The notes beneath the pieces were generated by a model. The model was not told the DNA's origin and made no database searches. It was given only the letters and a program-made list of their open reading frames with translations. This document shows positions 24,427-33,247 of a stretch of DNA of 64,000 nucleotides, one piece after another. How positions within the stretch are numbered: position 1 is the stretch's first letter; every line of letters starts with the position of its first letter. The translations under genes were made by a program, and so were the position numbers. This stretch comes from Stenotrophomonas sp. ESTM1D_MKCIP4_1 (GTDB lineage: Bacteria; Pseudomonadota; Gammaproteobacteria; Xanthomonadales; Xanthomonadaceae), in the NCBI RefSeq assembly GCF_003086895.1, contig NZ_CP026004.1, positions 1,151,663-1,215,662 on the forward strand. The letters are read 5' to 3'.

Positions 24427-25331
24427 GGCAGGCTCCGGTCGGCGGTGGCAGCGAGGAAGGCGTCGGTATCCAGCAGTGGCAGGCGCTCCGGATCGGCAAT
24501 GCCTTGGCGGGCCCAGATCTCCAGCCCGTCGCGGCACTCGCCCCAGGCTTGTGCGCGCGCCGTCAATGCGGCGTGGCGCGCCTGCAGGACGCTCAAGGCA
24601 GCGTCGGTATCGGTGCTGGTGGCGTCGGCCTGCAGCGCCTCGGCGGCCGCGCGGGCGAACGCATCGATGGCATCGGGTACCAGCACCTGCGCCTGGTCGA
24701 TCAGATAGCGGTGCTTGCCGCCGGTCACGCGCCACACCAGGGCGCGGTCGCGCGCGTCGAACTCCTCCACGCCGCGCACGGTCTCGATCACTTCCGGCCC
24801 GGACAACGACAGCCGGCCTTCTTCGGACATGATGACCGTGGTGCAGCAGCGGGCGACGATGCCCATGCCGCCGAAGGCACCGTTGCCGCTGCCGATCAGC
24901 GCGACGACCGGCACGCCGGCCGCGCGTGCGCCCAAGGTGGCACGCATGATTTCGGAAATGGCGATCAGCCCGGCGTTGGCTTCATGCAGGCGTACGCCGC
25001 CGGTATCGAGCAGCAGCAGTACGCCGTCGGGGCGGGTTTCCGCAGCGCGACGCAGCAGGCCGGTCAGCTTGGCGCCGTGCACTTCGCCCACGCCGCCGCC
25101 CATGAATTCACCCTGTTGTGCGGCCAGCAGCACGCGTCTGCCCTGCAGCGTGGCTTCGCCGACGACGATGCCATCGTCGAAGGCGGCCGGCTGGTCCAAC
25201 TGGGCCAGATGCGGGCTCATGACCCGCTGTGCGGGGCCGAGGAATTCGTGGAACGAACCGGCGTCGACCAGCCCGGCAATGCGCGCGCGTGCATCCGCTT
25301 CGTAGAAGCTGTGGCGCTGTACGTGGCTCAT
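24423..25331 (-). CDS. mdcD: Malonate decarboxylase beta subunit
   Basis: The 302-residue carboxyltransferase-type subunit has FLGPAQRVMSPHLAQLDQPAAFDDGIVVGEATLQGRRVLLAAQQGEFMGGGVGEVHGAKLTGLLRRA, then LLLLDTGGVRLHEANAGLIAISEIMRA and GSGNGAFGGMGIVARCCTTVIM. These order exactly as in characterised MdcD. It forms the decarboxylase active site with MdcE. ATGA overlaps join it to mdcC upstream and mdcE downstream. Confidence 0.93.
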   Translation of the reverse strand: MSHVQRHSFYEADARARIAGLVDAGSFHEFLGPAQRVMSPHLAQLDQPAAFDDGIVVGEATLQGRRVLLAAQQGEFMGGGVGEVHGAKLTGLLRRAAETRPDGVLLLLDTGGVRLHEANAGLIAISEIMRATLGARAAGVPVVALIGSGNGAFGGMGIVARCCTTVIMSEEGRLSLSGPEVIETVRGVEEFDARDRALVWRVTGGKHRYLIDQAQVLVPDAIDAFARAAAEALQADATSTDTDAALSVLQARHAALTARAQAWGECRDGLEIWARQGIADPERLPLLDTDAFLAATADRSLP

Positions 25332-25648
25332 GGGGTGCCTCCGGCCAGCAGGGTTTCCACGGCCTGGTCCAGGCGCAGGCTGACCACGGCCGGGGTCGCA
25401 CCGGCATCGTTGATCGACACGCGCACATCGCGCAGCGGATGGCGCTGCGCGAAGTCTGCGATGACCGCCTGCCAGATGGTGCCGAAGCCCTGCGCGGCGG
25501 TGATGATGCGCACCGTCATCGCGCCGTCCTGTGCGGCCGGCTCCAGCAGGATTTCCAGGTTGCCCGAGGCGAGTACGCCCACCAGCACCGCGTCGTGCGG
25601 GAACTGCACGGCGGTACGGCCGTCGAATCGATAGTCGAGGGTTTCCAT
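25328..25648 (-). CDS. mdcC: Malonate decarboxylase acyl carrier (delta) subunit
   Basis: A 106-residue acyl carrier protein. The prosthetic-group serine is most likely Ser28 in GVLASGNLEILLEP, matching the SGDLE-type attachment site of MdcC/CitD proteins. VRVSINDAGATPAVVSLRLDQAVETLL forms the C-terminal helices. It carries acetyl and malonyl thioesters between MdcA, MdcD/E and MdcH. It lies 10 bp after mdcA. Confidence 0.93.
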   Translation of the reverse strand: METLDYRFDGRTAVQFPHDAVLVGVLASGNLEILLEPAAQDGAMTVRIITAAQGFGTIWQAVIADFAQRHPLRDVRVSINDAGATPAVVSLRLDQAVETLLAGGTP

Positions 25649-25658
25649 GCTCTGTCCC

Positions 25659-27302
25659 TTACCAGTTGCGGAAGCGCTTGGGCGGGTCGTACAGGCCGCC
25701 GGACCAGCGCACCAGGTCCTTCACCGAACGCGCGGCCAGCAGATCGCGGCTGGCATCGCGTGGCGAGATGCCCAGGTCTTCCGGGCGACGGATCACCCCG
25801 CGGTCGCGCAGGTTTTCCACCATCGCGCGGTCGCGGGCCAGGCCCACGGCGGTGTAACCGGAAACGCCGCGGATCGCCTGTTCGCGTTCTTCCGGGGTGC
25901 GGCACAGCAGCAGGTTGGCGATGCCTTCTTCGGTGAGTACGTGGCTGACGTCATCGCCGTAGATCATGACCGGCGGCAGTGGCATGTTGGCGCGCTCGGC
26001 CAGTTCCCAGGCGTCAAGGCGTTCGACGAAGGCCGGCGCCATGTGCTCGCGGAACGTTTCCACCATCTGCACCACCAGCTTGCGCCCGCGTGGCATCTCG
26101 CCGGGGCGTGCGGCCTGCTGGCCGGCCTTGATCCACGCGTCGCTGGCGTGGCGGCGGCCGCGGGCATCGGAACCCATGTTCGGTGCACCACCGAAGCCGG
26201 CGATGCGGTCGCGGGTGGCGGTGGAGCTGTTGCCCTGCAGGTCGATCTGCAGGGTGGAACCGATGAACATGTCACAGGCATACAGGCCGGCGGTCTGCGA
26301 GAACGCGCGGTTGGAGCGCATCGAGCCATCGGCGCCGGTGAAGAAGACATCGCCACGGGCGGCGATGTATTTCTCCATGCCCAGTTCCGAACCGAACGAA
26401 TGCACCGATTTGACGAAGCCCGATTCGATGGCGGGAATGAGGGCCGGGTGCGGGTTCAACGCCCAGTGCTGGCAGATTTTTCCTTTCAACCCCAGCGATT
26501 CGGCGTAAGTAGGCAGCAGCAGCTCGATGGCTGCGGTGTCGAAGCCGATGCCGTGGTTGAGGCGGTTCACACCGTATTCGGCGTAGATGCCCTTGATGGC
26601 CATCATCGCCATCAGCACCTGGATTTCGGAAATCTGTGCCGGGTCGCGGGTGAACAGCGGCTCGATATGGTTCGGGCGCGGCGCCTGCACTACGAAGTTG
26701 ACCCAGTCAGCGGGGATATCGACGCGGGGGAGGGTGTCGACGATTTCGTTGACCTGGGCGATGACGATGCCACCGCCGAACGCGGTGGCTTCGACGATCA
26801 CCGGGGTGTCTTCGGTGTTCGGCCCGGTGTAGAGGTTGCCGTGGCGGTCGGCGGCCTGCGCGGCGACCAGCGCCACGCGCGGGGTGAGGTCGATGAAGTA
26901 GCGGCCGAACAGTTCCAGGTAGGTATGGATGGCGCCGATCTGGATACGTCCTTCGGCCACCAGGTTGGCCAGACGCACCGACTGCGGGCCGGAGAACGAG
27001 AAATCCAGCTTCGAGGCGATGCCGCGCTCGAATACGTCCAGGTGCGAGGGCAGGGACAGCACCGACTGCACCATGTGCAGGTCGTGCACGCGCGTCGGGT
27101 CGAGGTCGGCCAGGGCCTGGGCCAGGAAATCGGCCTGCTTCTGGTTGTTGCCTTCCAGGCAGACCTTGTCGCCCGGCTCCAGCAGCGCGTGCAGCAGTTC
27201 GGCAACGTCGGTGGCCGCGACCAGGTGGCCCTTGGCCCATGGCGCGGCGCGTTGCAGACGGGCCTGGCGGCTGCGTTCCAGCGTGTCCCAGCTCGGGTTC
27301 AT
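25659..27302 (-). CDS. mdcA: Malonate decarboxylase alpha subunit (acetyl-S-ACP:malonate ACP transferase)
   Basis: The 547-residue CoA-transferase-like subunit swaps malonate for acetate on MdcC. Visible parts include GHLVAATDVAELLHALLEPGDKVCLEGNNQKQADFLAQAL near the start, VDIPADWVNFVVQAPRP, GFDTAAIELLLPTYAESLGLKGKICQHWALNPHPALIPAIESGFVKSVHSFGSELGMEKY and the late PEDLGI segment; length is normal for MdcA. It is the first gene of a seven-gene, tightly overlapping operon that continues into the transporter. GGAAG lies nine bases before the ATG, with an AT-rich dyad just upstream. Confidence 0.95.
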   Translation of the reverse strand: MNPSWDTLERSRQARLQRAAPWAKGHLVAATDVAELLHALLEPGDKVCLEGNNQKQADFLAQALADLDPTRVHDLHMVQSVLSLPSHLDVFERGIASKLDFSFSGPQSVRLANLVAEGRIQIGAIHTYLELFGRYFIDLTPRVALVAAQAADRHGNLYTGPNTEDTPVIVEATAFGGGIVIAQVNEIVDTLPRVDIPADWVNFVVQAPRPNHIEPLFTRDPAQISEIQVLMAMMAIKGIYAEYGVNRLNHGIGFDTAAIELLLPTYAESLGLKGKICQHWALNPHPALIPAIESGFVKSVHSFGSELGMEKYIAARGDVFFTGADGSMRSNRAFSQTAGLYACDMFIGSTLQIDLQGNSSTATRDRIAGFGGAPNMGSDARGRRHASDAWIKAGQQAARPGEMPRGRKLVVQMVETFREHMAPAFVERLDAWELAERANMPLPPVMIYGDDVSHVLTEEGIANLLLCRTPEEREQAIRGVSGYTAVGLARDRAMVENLRDRGVIRRPEDLGISPRDASRDLLAARSVKDLVRWSGGLYDPPKRFRNW

Positions 27303-27327
27303 CGACCGGCTTCCAGATGGCGTTGAA

Positions 27328-27346
27328 ATAATTACGGCATAATTAT
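27328..27346. promoter_or_regulatory. Candidate operator/promoter of the mdc operon
   Basis: ATAATTA-CGGCA-TAATTAT is a perfect 7-bp dyad 25 bp upstream of the mdcA start, the only strongly AT-rich patch in the 400-bp gap. It probably overlaps the -10 region. A role as the site of the GntR regulator at 18762-19481 is inference; it does not carry the GT-AC core common for FCD regulators. Confidence 0.55.
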
Positions 27347-27371
27347 GGAGGGGTGTGCAACCCGCAGTGCA

Positions 27372-27404
27372 GCAAAAAGAAAGGGCCCGCGCTCAGGCGG
27401 GCCC
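27372..27404 (-). terminator. Rho-independent terminator of the TonB-receptor transcript
   Basis: On the minus strand an 8-bp stem GGGCCCGC / GCGGGCCC (6-base loop) is followed by TTTCTTTTTG. It lies about 315 bp after the receptor stop, beyond the 86-bp repeat array, so the array would be in the 3' untranslated region. It also insulates mdcA. Confidence 0.8.
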
Positions 27405-27444
27405 ATTCAGGTAGGCGACGATCAGGGTCGTGGCGAAGGGCGTG

Positions 27445-27698
27445 CCGACCAACGGTCGGCACCCACCGGCTTCCCAGGCGGCGGATGGGGTCAGAGCCCT
27501 TTCCTGCGGAAAGGGATCCGACCCCGCTTACCGACCAACGGTCGGCACCCACCGGCTTCCCAGGCGGCGGATGGGGTCAGAGCCCTTTCCTGCGGAAAGG
27601 GATCCGACCCCGCGTGCCGACCAACGGTCGGCACCCACCGGCTTCCCAGGCGGCGGATGGGGTCAGAGCCCTTTCCTGCGGAAAGGGATCCGACCCCG
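27445..27698. repeat. Three tandem copies of an 86-bp composite repeat
   Basis: Copies begin at 27445, 27531 and 27617. Each joins a SMAG-like palindrome (CCGACCAACGGTCGG) to a GGGGTCAG-family palindrome (GGGGTCAGAGCCCTTTCC...) through the shared spacer CACCGGCTTCCCAGGCGGC. Copies are almost identical, differing at the junction bases (CGCTTA against CGCGTG). The last copy ends at the GACCCC of its second palindrome. Confidence 0.93.
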
Positions 27699-27718
27699 GG
27701 CACCGGTTTACTGGTGGC

Positions 27719-29914
27719 TTAGAACTTCCAGCGCAGGCTGGTGGCCACGAAGCGCGGTTCGCCGTAGTTGTTGTAGTCCAGGTTGGCCCAGTAGGTCTTG
27801 TCCAGGGCGTTGCGCACGCTCAGCGTCGCGGTCCAGTTGTCGGTGATGCGGTAGTTGGCGTTGAACTGCACCAGCGCGTAGGCCGGCTGGTTCACCGTCA
27901 CCGTGCCGCCCAGCGGGTAGGGGATGTTGTAGCCCTGCACCTTGCTCTGCCACTGCACGCCCGCGCCGACGCTCAGGCGGTCCAGCACGCCGGGCAGGCG
28001 CACCTGGGTGTTCAACTGCAGCAGATCTTCGGCCGGGTTGGCGTACAGCAGGTCGGTCGCCGCGCGGGTCACCTTGACGTGCGTGTAGCCGGCGTTGACC
28101 GTCCAGCCCGGCAGGATCTCGCCGTTGATGTCCATCTCCCAGCCACGTGCCTTGGTGCCGTTGACGCCGATGTAGGCCGAGCTGCCATCGCTGAGCGAAC
28201 CATCCGGCACGCTCATGTCACGCACGGCGTAGTTGTCCTGCTTGGCTTCAAACACGGCGGCATTGGCGGTCAGGCGACCGTCGAACCACTGCGTCTTGAT
28301 GCCCGCTTCCACGTTCGAGCCCTGCACCGGCGCCAGCAGGTTCTCGTTCTTGTCCTTGTAGTTCTGCGGGTTGAAGATTTCGGTGTAGCTGGCGTAGACC
28401 GAAACGGCCGGCGTGATGTCGTAGACCAGGCCCACGTACGGGGTGACTTCATCACTGACCTTGTACGCACCGCTGGTGGCGGTATAGGCACCGGCTGCGT
28501 TGTAGGCGCGGGTGCGGGTTTCCCAGCGGCTCAGGCGCGCACCGGCGATCAGTGCCAGCGGGTCGGCCAGGCGCAGGCGGGTTGCCAGGTACACGCCACT
28601 CTGGGTGGTCTTGGCCACGCGGCGCGCACCGGTACGGGTGTAGGTCACCTCGGAAATGTCGCCGTTCCAGTCGTAGACATTGGGAATGTAGTAGCAGCGT
28701 TCATTGCCACAGCGCGCCCAGTCGGTCGGGAAGTTCAGCGTGGTGGTGTTGGTCGTGCCTTCCAGGTCCGACCACTGCGTGCCCAGGGTCACGTCGTGTT
28801 CCTGGCCCCACAGGCTGAAGGTGCCGGTCAGGTAGGCGTCCACGTTGCGGCGGGTGTCTTCCGCATCGCCGGCTGCAGCGCGCAGGAAGATGCCCGAGCC
28901 GGTGACCGGGTTCGGGTTGCCAGTGCCGTACAGGCGCACGTTCTGCACGTTGCCGCGGGTGTAGGAGGTGTTGATCTTCAGCAGCCAGTCGTCACCGAAA
29001 CGCTGTTCCAGGTTGGCGAACACGGTGCTGGTCTCGCGCTGCCAGTAACTCCACTTCGGCGACAGGTTGGTCGAGCGCGGCAGGTGGGCGAAATTGCCCT
29101 GGCTGTCGAAGAACGGCACGGTGCCCCAGGTCGAACCCACCGGGTTGTTGTCCTGGGTCTGGTAGCCCACCGTGACCGTGGTGCTGTCGGTCACGTCGCC
29201 TTCCAGCACGGCCATGCCGGCCATCTTGTTTTCCTTGTAGCGGTCGTAATAGAAATCACGATCGGTGTAGGCGGCCACCACGCGGCTGCGGAAGCGGCCA
29301 TCGGCGGTCAGCGGCGCGGTCACGTCCGCTTCCATGCGGCGGTAGTCCCAGCTGCCGGCGCTGACCGAGAACGAAGCGTCGAATTCCTTGCCCGGGCGCT
29401 TGCGCAGCAGGTTGACCGTGGCCGAGGGCACGCCAGCGCCGCTGAGCAGGCCATTGGCACCGCGGATCACTTCCACGCGGTCGTAGAAGGCGGTGTCGTA
29501 TTCCTGGTTGGTCGAACCGCTGTAGGTGGGAATGCCGTCCACCTGGAAATCGGTGATGGCAAAACCACGCGCGTAGTAGAGCGGGCGCTGGGTGTCATAG
29601 AAGGACACGCTGACGCCGGTGACGTTGCGCATCACATCGTTGATGCTGAACAGCGATTCGTCCTGCAGGCGCTGCAGGCTGATCACGCTGGACGACTGCG
29701 GGGTTTCCTGCAGGGTGATCGGCAGGCGGGTCGTGCTCGACGGGGCCGCGGTCTGTTCGGCGCGCACGCTCACCCGGTCCAGGGTCTTGGCGTCGCTGGC
29801 GTCGGCAGCGGCTTCGGCGGCCGATGCGGCGGGCGCGGCCATGGCCAGGCAGGACAGCAGGGCGGCCGGCAGCAGCGCACGGCGGGGCAGGGGGGAACGG
29901 GCAGGCAGGGACAT
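27719..29914 (-). CDS. TonB-dependent siderophore receptor
   Basis: The 731-residue outer-membrane receptor has a signal peptide (MSLPARSPLPRRALLPAALL..., Ala-rich cleavage region) and a plug domain with LPITLQETPQSSSVISLQRLQDESLFSINDVMRNVTGVSV. ARGFAITDFQVDGIPTY and VEVIRGANGLLSGAGVPSATVNLLRKRPGKEF are the TonB-dependent siderophore-receptor signatures. A 22-strand barrel follows, ending FVATSLRWKF with the terminal Phe needed for assembly. It most resembles FhuE/FpvA-type ferric hydroxamate or pyoverdine-like receptors; the ligand is not readable. A Fur-like AT-rich site lies upstream. No FecR/FecI partners are adjacent. Confidence 0.92.
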   Translation of the reverse strand: MSLPARSPLPRRALLPAALLSCLAMAAPAASAAEAAADASDAKTLDRVSVRAEQTAAPSSTTRLPITLQETPQSSSVISLQRLQDESLFSINDVMRNVTGVSVSFYDTQRPLYYARGFAITDFQVDGIPTYSGSTNQEYDTAFYDRVEVIRGANGLLSGAGVPSATVNLLRKRPGKEFDASFSVSAGSWDYRRMEADVTAPLTADGRFRSRVVAAYTDRDFYYDRYKENKMAGMAVLEGDVTDSTTVTVGYQTQDNNPVGSTWGTVPFFDSQGNFAHLPRSTNLSPKWSYWQRETSTVFANLEQRFGDDWLLKINTSYTRGNVQNVRLYGTGNPNPVTGSGIFLRAAAGDAEDTRRNVDAYLTGTFSLWGQEHDVTLGTQWSDLEGTTNTTTLNFPTDWARCGNERCYYIPNVYDWNGDISEVTYTRTGARRVAKTTQSGVYLATRLRLADPLALIAGARLSRWETRTRAYNAAGAYTATSGAYKVSDEVTPYVGLVYDITPAVSVYASYTEIFNPQNYKDKNENLLAPVQGSNVEAGIKTQWFDGRLTANAAVFEAKQDNYAVRDMSVPDGSLSDGSSAYIGVNGTKARGWEMDINGEILPGWTVNAGYTHVKVTRAATDLLYANPAEDLLQLNTQVRLPGVLDRLSVGAGVQWQSKVQGYNIPYPLGGTVTVNQPAYALVQFNANYRITDNWTATLSVRNALDKTYWANLDYNNYGEPRFVATSLRWKF

Positions 29915-30034
29915 GGAGGGCTCGGCGAGATGGAAGAGGGGGTGGGAGCGGCAGCCGTCGGCCAGCACCCGGGCGGCTGCGTCGGGTGGGCTCAGATCCA
30001 TCTGGGAGGCATGCGGGCGTCGTGCGGGACGCAA

Positions 30035-30056
30035 ATGTAAATCGTTCTTAACAACA
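30035..30056. promoter_or_regulatory. Candidate Fur box upstream of the siderophore receptor
   Basis: TGTAAATCGTTCTTAACA lies about 120 bp upstream of the receptor ATG in otherwise GC-rich DNA. It matches roughly two thirds of the 7-1-7 Fur consensus TGATAATNATTATCA. The placement before a siderophore receptor supports iron control; no other strong motif is visible in the region. Confidence 0.42.
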
Positions 30057-30098
30057 TTACAATTCGTGACACCGGGAAATAGTGTCTGCGGACCGGCA

Positions 30099-30179
30099 AG
30101 GGATCAGAGCCCTCCGCCTGCGGCGCAGGGATCCGACCCCGGGGTCGGATCCCTTTGCTCCGCAAAGGGCTCTGCCCCC
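30099..30179. repeat. Back-to-back GGGGTCAG-family palindromes
   Basis: Elements 30099-30140 and 30141-30179 abut directly and are in opposite orientation (GACCCC|GGGGTC at 30140/30141). The second has the CCCTTTGC / GCAAAGGG centre. They sit between the mqo terminator and the receptor promoter. Confidence 0.85.
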
Positions 30180-30204
30180 AGCTGCGGGGACGCCACAAGC
30201 AAGA

Positions 30205-30226
30205 ACGGCCACCCGAAGGTGGCCGT
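30205..30226 (-). terminator. Terminator of mqo
   Basis: A 9-bp stem ACGGCCACC / GGTGGCCGT with a loop reading UUCG on the minus strand is followed by TCTTGCTTG, 27 bp after the mqo stop. Confidence 0.65.
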
Positions 30227-30252
30227 CCGTGCGTCCTGCAGAGCGAGCGGGC

Positions 30253-31938
30253 TTACAGCGCCTGCAGCTCTTCGTTGGCGTTGCGCTTTTCCGGCGGGGC
30301 CGGGGCAGGCGTTGCAGCGTTCTCTACTGTCGCGCCTTCAGCCGGCACCTCCAGGTAGGGCAGGTGCAGGGTCTGGCTGGTGAGCGTACGGACCTGGTTG
30401 GTCAACGCCGGGCTCTCGTTGAGCTTCTGGCCGTACGACGGCACGATCTGGCGCAGGCGGGCTTCCCAGCCGGCCTTCATCTGCTCCGGGAAGGCCTTGG
30501 CCATCAGGTCCAGCATGATCGGCGGCGAGGTCGAGGCACCCGGCGAAGCACCCAGCAGCGCGGCCAGGGTGTGGTCCTTGTCGGTCACGATCTCGGTGCC
30601 GAACTGCAGCACCGGGCCCTTCAGCGGGTCACGCTTGATGATCTGCACGCGCTGGCCGGCGGTCACCAGCTTCCAGTCACCCGGCTTGGCGTTGGGGAAG
30701 TACTTCACCAGCTCGGCCTGGCGGTCGGCGTCGTTCAGGCGCGCCTGGGCCATCAGGTACTGCACCAGGTCCAGGTTGTCCTTGCCCACTTCCAGCATCG
30801 GGCCGACGTTGTTGTGGTTGACCGAGGAATACAGGTCCCACCACGAGCCGTGCTTGAGGAACTTGGTGCTGTACAGCGCGAACGGCCCGAACAGGATCAC
30901 CGGCTTGCCGTCCAGCTTGCGCGCATCCAGGTGCGGCACCGACATCGGCGGCGAACCGGTTTCGGCCATGCCGTAGGCCTTCACGTGGTGGCGCGAGGTC
31001 ACGTCCGCGCCCTGGAAGGCCAGGAACTGGCCGCCCACCGGGAAACCGGCGTAATCCTTCGATTCGGGAATGCCCGACATCTGCAGCAGCTTCAGCGCAG
31101 CACCACCGGCACCGATGAACACGAAGCGGGCGTGGGTGGTGGTTTCGGTGCCGGCCTTGAGGTCCTTCACCGTCACGTTCCAGCTCTTGTCAGCGTTCTG
31201 CCGGAGCGCGCGCACTTCATGGTTGAGGTGCAGGCCGAAATTCGGGCTGCGCTGCAGGCCGGCGGCCAGCTGGCGGGTGATGACGCCGAAATTGACGTCG
31301 GTACCCAGCGGCATCCAGGTCGCAGCGACCTTCTGCTTCGGGTCGCGGCCTTCCATCAGCAGCGGTGCCCACTGCTTGATCTGCGCCGGATCCTCCGAGT
31401 ACTGCATGCCGTAGAACAGCGGATTCTTCACCAGGGCCTGCTGGCGCTTGTGCAGGTAGGCGATGTTGTCGTCGCCCCAGACGAAGCTCATGTGCGGAGT
31501 CGGGTTGATGAAGTCGCTCGGCTGGCTCAGCCGGCCTTCCTTCACCTGGTGCGACCAGAACTGGCGCGAGACCTCGAACGATTCGGCAATGCCGACCGCG
31601 CGCTTGGTCTCGATGCTGCCGTCGGGCAGTTCCGGGGTGTAGTTCAGCTCGGCGAATGCCGAATGCCCGGTGCCGGCGTTGTTCCAGCCGTCCGAACTTT
31701 CGCCGGCCACAGTGTCCAACCGCTCGTAGACCTGGATGTTCCAGTCCGGCTGCAGCTCCTGCAGGTAAGTGGCCAGGGTGATGCTCATGATGCCGGCGCC
31801 GACCAGAACGACGTCGACCGGCTTGTCGTTGCTGGCGGCGGGCACCGAGCGCTGGGTCAGCGGCCAGTACAGGAACAGCGCGGCGGCCAGCAGCACCAGC
31901 ACGAGCAGGGCGAGAAGAGCCTTGCCAAATTTCTTCAT
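30253..31938 (-). CDS. mqo: Malate:quinone oxidoreductase
   Basis: The 561-residue FAD enzyme oxidises L-malate to oxaloacetate and passes electrons to quinone at the membrane. [22 protein letters not shown] is the dinucleotide-binding motif. [32 protein letters not shown] is the Mqo signature, and [39 protein letters not shown] and [19 protein letters not shown] continue in family order. A hydrophobic N-terminal segment (residues 6-26) may anchor it. The Ala/Pro-rich last 30 residues are an extension. Appears monocistronic with its own terminator. Confidence 0.95.
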   Translation of the reverse strand: MKKFGKALLALLVLVLLAAALFLYWPLTQRSVPAASNDKPVDVVLVGAGIMSITLATYLQELQPDWNIQVYERLDTVAGESSDGWNNAGTGHSAFAELNYTPELPDGSIETKRAVGIAESFEVSRQFWSHQVKEGRLSQPSDFINPTPHMSFVWGDDNIAYLHKRQQALVKNPLFYGMQYSEDPAQIKQWAPLLMEGRDPKQKVAATWMPLGTDVNFGVITRQLAAGLQRSPNFGLHLNHEVRALRQNADKSWNVTVKDLKAGTETTTHARFVFIGAGGAALKLLQMSGIPESKDYAGFPVGGQFLAFQGADVTSRHHVKAYGMAETGSPPMSVPHLDARKLDGKPVILFGPFALYSTKFLKHGSWWDLYSSVNHNNVGPMLEVGKDNLDLVQYLMAQARLNDADRQAELVKYFPNAKPGDWKLVTAGQRVQIIKRDPLKGPVLQFGTEIVTDKDHTLAALLGASPGASTSPPIMLDLMAKAFPEQMKAGWEARLRQIVPSYGQKLNESPALTNQVRTLTSQTLHLPYLEVPAEGATVENAATPAPAPPEKRNANEELQAL

Positions 31939-32054
31939 GGGAATGACTTGGGGCGTGGGGAGGGGGTCAGGATGCGCGCCTGAACGGCAAATGGCGTGAA
32001 GAAACAAAGCCTTGCAGCATCCTGGCGCGATTCTAACCCTTTATGGTCTTGTTT

Positions 32055-32069
32055 TGGTGCGATGCACCA
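32055..32069. promoter_or_regulatory. TGGTGC-GAT-GCACCA dyad between mqo and the PAAR gene
   Basis: A perfect 6-bp dyad lies 117 bp upstream of mqo and 78 bp upstream of the PAAR gene, in the divergent 208-bp gap. It could serve either promoter; the binding protein is unknown. A TAGAAT box suited to mqo lies nearby on the minus strand. Confidence 0.35.
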
Positions 32070-32146
32070 TCCCGCTCGCAGGCCTGCGGCGCTACACTAG
32101 TGGGCTGATACCCCGCAACGACCGGCCATGGAGGGGCCGCGCACCG

Positions 32147-33247
32147 ATGTCACGGATGCTCATCGTAGTTGGCGACGCCCTGCAGACGGGCGGCTCGGTT
32201 CTTTCAGGTTCCCCCCACACCGATATCGAAGGTCGCGCGGTAGCCCGCGTGGGCGACCGGGTCATCTGTGCCCGCCACGGGCCCGGTTCCATCGTCAGCG
32301 GCGATGCCAGCCTGGTCATCGACGGCCAGCCGGTCGCGCGCGAGGGCGACAAGGCCAGCTGCGGCTGCGCCCTGATGGCTGGCCAGCAGCAGCGTGCGCA
32401 TGTTGTGGGTGGTGGCGGTGGTGGCGGTGCGGGTGGAAAGGCGATGGCCGCACTTGGCGCAGTTGCTTCGGTCGCAAAGGTGTTGCTGAAGAAGCCGGAG
32501 CTGAGGACGCCGGGTTTTGCGCCGCCAGGCACCGAGGCACCGCAGTGCTGGGTGCGTGATCATGAGGTTCTGGTCGACCGCGATATCGACGGGCGCTATT
32601 ACCAGACCACCGAGCTGGACGGCACACGCGTCCCGCTGATCTCGAGGGTAACCTTCCGGATTCAGGTACCCCTCAAGTCGGAAGGGGATGCCCTCGTATT
32701 CATCCGGGCCCGAGCAGTTGCGCAGCCGGGTGTCAGCAGCGCGCAGTTGGAAGCCGCCAAGCGGCAGATGCAGGAAGGCATCGACAGGCACTGGAACGGC
32801 AAGCTGCGGCTGTCGGTGAATGATCCCCTGTGCGGAATCCGTACCTTCCCCATCCGCTATGCAGTGGAATGGGATGCGCCTTCGCACGACTACACGGTGC
32901 GTGTGCATACCCGCTTTGATCGGGAGCAGCTCGACTATCCCGTAGTGGATGTGTCCATCGCGACGGATCTGCTCACGTTCGCCCATGAGTTCGGCCATTG
33001 CGTTGGCCTGCCTGATGAGTATTCCTACGCGCCAGAGACATGGAATGTGCAGTACGTTCGCCCCGATGGCAGCTTGGATGCCAACAAGATCGTCGCCTTG
33101 CCGGCTGAAGACGATCCGGGCGAGGATGAGACCATCATGTCGTCCAGCGAAGTGATCAGGCCCTTCCATGCTTGGTCCGTGGCGCTGGAGGTACGGGAGC
33201 TGTTGACCCGCGAAATCGGCCGGGAGATCACATGCGACATTATCTGA
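32147..33247 (+). CDS. PAAR-domain metallopeptidase, probable type VI secretion effector
   Basis: Residues 1-85 form a PAAR domain (VGDALQTGGSVLSGSPHTDIEGRAVARVGDRVICARHGPGSIVSGDASLVIDGQPVAREGDKASCGCAL) that caps the type VI spike. A glycine-rich linker (88-97) leads to a C-terminal domain with HEFGHCVGLPDE at 280-291. The pattern His280-Glu281-x-x-His284-x-x-Gly-x-x-Asp290 plus TIMSSS (Met331) matches metzincins with an aspartate third ligand and a Met-turn. I infer a zinc protease toxin delivered into neighbours; the target is unknown. Its last 16 bp overlap the first paralogous downstream gene, typical for effector-immunity pairs. No other type VI genes are in the window. Confidence 0.85.
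   Translation: MSRMLIVVGDALQTGGSVLSGSPHTDIEGRAVARVGDRVICARHGPGSIVSGDASLVIDGQPVAREGDKASCGCALMAGQQQRAHVVGGGGGGGAGGKAMAALGAVASVAKVLLKKPELRTPGFAPPGTEAPQCWVRDHEVLVDRDIDGRYYQTTELDGTRVPLISRVTFRIQVPLKSEGDALVFIRARAVAQPGVSSAQLEAAKRQMQEGIDRHWNGKLRLSVNDPLCGIRTFPIRYAVEWDAPSHDYTVRVHTRFDREQLDYPVVDVSIATDLLTFAHEFGHCVGLPDEYSYAPETWNVQYVRPDGSLDANKIVALPAEDDPGEDETIMSSSEVIRPFHAWSVALEVRELLTREIGREITCDII

Noticed and set aside
19839..27302. The operon as citrate lyase or acetyl-CoA carboxylase genes
   Set aside because: The full set MdcA, C, D, E, G, B, H in order and the MdcC/MdcA sequences are specific for malonate decarboxylase.
27353..30040. A very long plus-strand open frame opposite the TonB receptor
   Set aside because: Its composition is that of a high-GC shadow frame. 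The minus-strand frame has all receptor motifs, a signal peptide and the terminal Phe.
32055..32069. NtrC-type binding site
   Set aside because: The arms are in the order TGGTGC..GCACCA, opposite to the NtrC arrangement, and no sigma-54 promoter elements were seen nearby.
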